Below are positions 5,360-5,479 of a stretch of 5,479 nt of DNA, piece by piece. The notes beneath the pieces are model-generated. The model was not told where the DNA came from. It made no database searches and worked only from the letters and a program-made list of their open reading frames with translations. The position numbers were made by a program, and so were the translations under genes. Source of the stretch: Nitrospirota bacterium (GTDB taxonomy: Bacteria; Nitrospinota_A; UBA7883); NCBI GenBank assembly GCA_011052055.1, contig DRJW01000395.1, positions 1 through 5,479 on the forward strand. The letters run 5' to 3'. Every line of letters begins with the position of its first letter. Within the stretch, counting starts at the first letter, position 1.

Positions 5360-5479
5360 TTATTTCGCGATCGCAAACAATCCTGTGGCGGAGAAAACCT
5401 TGTCTGCGCCTGTCTCACCTCTCACGCTCCACCTGTAGGCTTTCCCGGTTTTAATTGTTGAGATGTCGAGCATGACAAG
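5360..5479 (-). CDS. C-terminal end of an unidentified convergent gene (partial)
   Basis: Read on the minus strand from the window edge, 39 codons run open to a TAA at 5360-5362. The peptide includes DISTIKTGKAYRWSVRGETG and ends ATGLFAIAK. The composition looks like protein. The YRWSVRGETG stretch recalls the last strands of a beta-sandwich domain such as fibronectin type III, but this is too short to identify. If real, the gene converges on the UPF0104 gene with 93 bp between the stops. The remaining risk is that a 120-nt open stretch is chance. Confidence 0.45.
   Translation of the reverse strand, partial: LVMLDISTIKTGKAYRWSVRGETGADKVFSATGLFAIAK

Noticed and set aside
5367..5374. GCGATCGC octamer, possible HIP1-type element
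   Set aside because: It is a single copy within a likely coding end; HIP1 is meaningful only when strongly over-represented.
1..5479. CRISPR array, tRNA, rRNA, insertion sequence or attachment site
   Set aside because: No regularly spaced repeats, cloverleaf or rRNA-like stretch, transposase or terminal repeats were seen; almost all of the window is explained by coding sequence.

Overview
The window is bacterial, gene-dense chromosomal DNA of moderate GC content, holding two divergent transcription units plus the edges of two further genes. I cannot assign a species. The style (corrinoid and C1 enzymes, PAS signalling protein, GGGGCGGA-type intergenic hairpin) would suit an uncultivated anaerobic or environmental bacterium such as a Desulfobacterota, Nitrospirota or Nitrospinota relative, but that is inference only.

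Left half, minus strand, read from 1997 down to 1. Three genes are packed with short overlaps. The first is a methylene-tetrahydromethanopterin/tetrahydrofolate dehydrogenase of the MtdA/MtdB type. The second is a corrinoid (B12-binding) protein of the methyltransferase family. The third is the N-terminal 153 residues of a PAS-domain protein, probably a sensor kinase, which runs off the left edge. Together they look like part of a C1 module: a methyl group is taken onto the corrinoid by a methyltransferase not in view, passed to a pterin carrier and oxidised, under control of a dedicated sensor. A sigma70-like promoter with a perfect 15-bp palindrome over its -10 box lies upstream.

Middle, 1998-2168: a 171-bp divergent intergenic region with promoter elements for both directions.

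Right half, plus strand, 2169-5266: a compact three-gene unit with 14-nt and 9-nt gaps. It encodes 6-phosphofructokinase (ATP-type glycine with PPi-type lysine at the donor-site positions), bifunctional riboflavin kinase/FAD synthetase RibF, and a polytopic membrane protein of the UPF0104/LPG-synthase-TM (flippase-like) family. These are housekeeping functions with no evident pathway link.

Right end, 5267-5479: a short intergenic stretch with two inverted repeats, one resembling a dispersed GGGGCGGA...TCCGCC hairpin element. It is followed by what looks like the last 39 codons of a convergent minus-strand gene.
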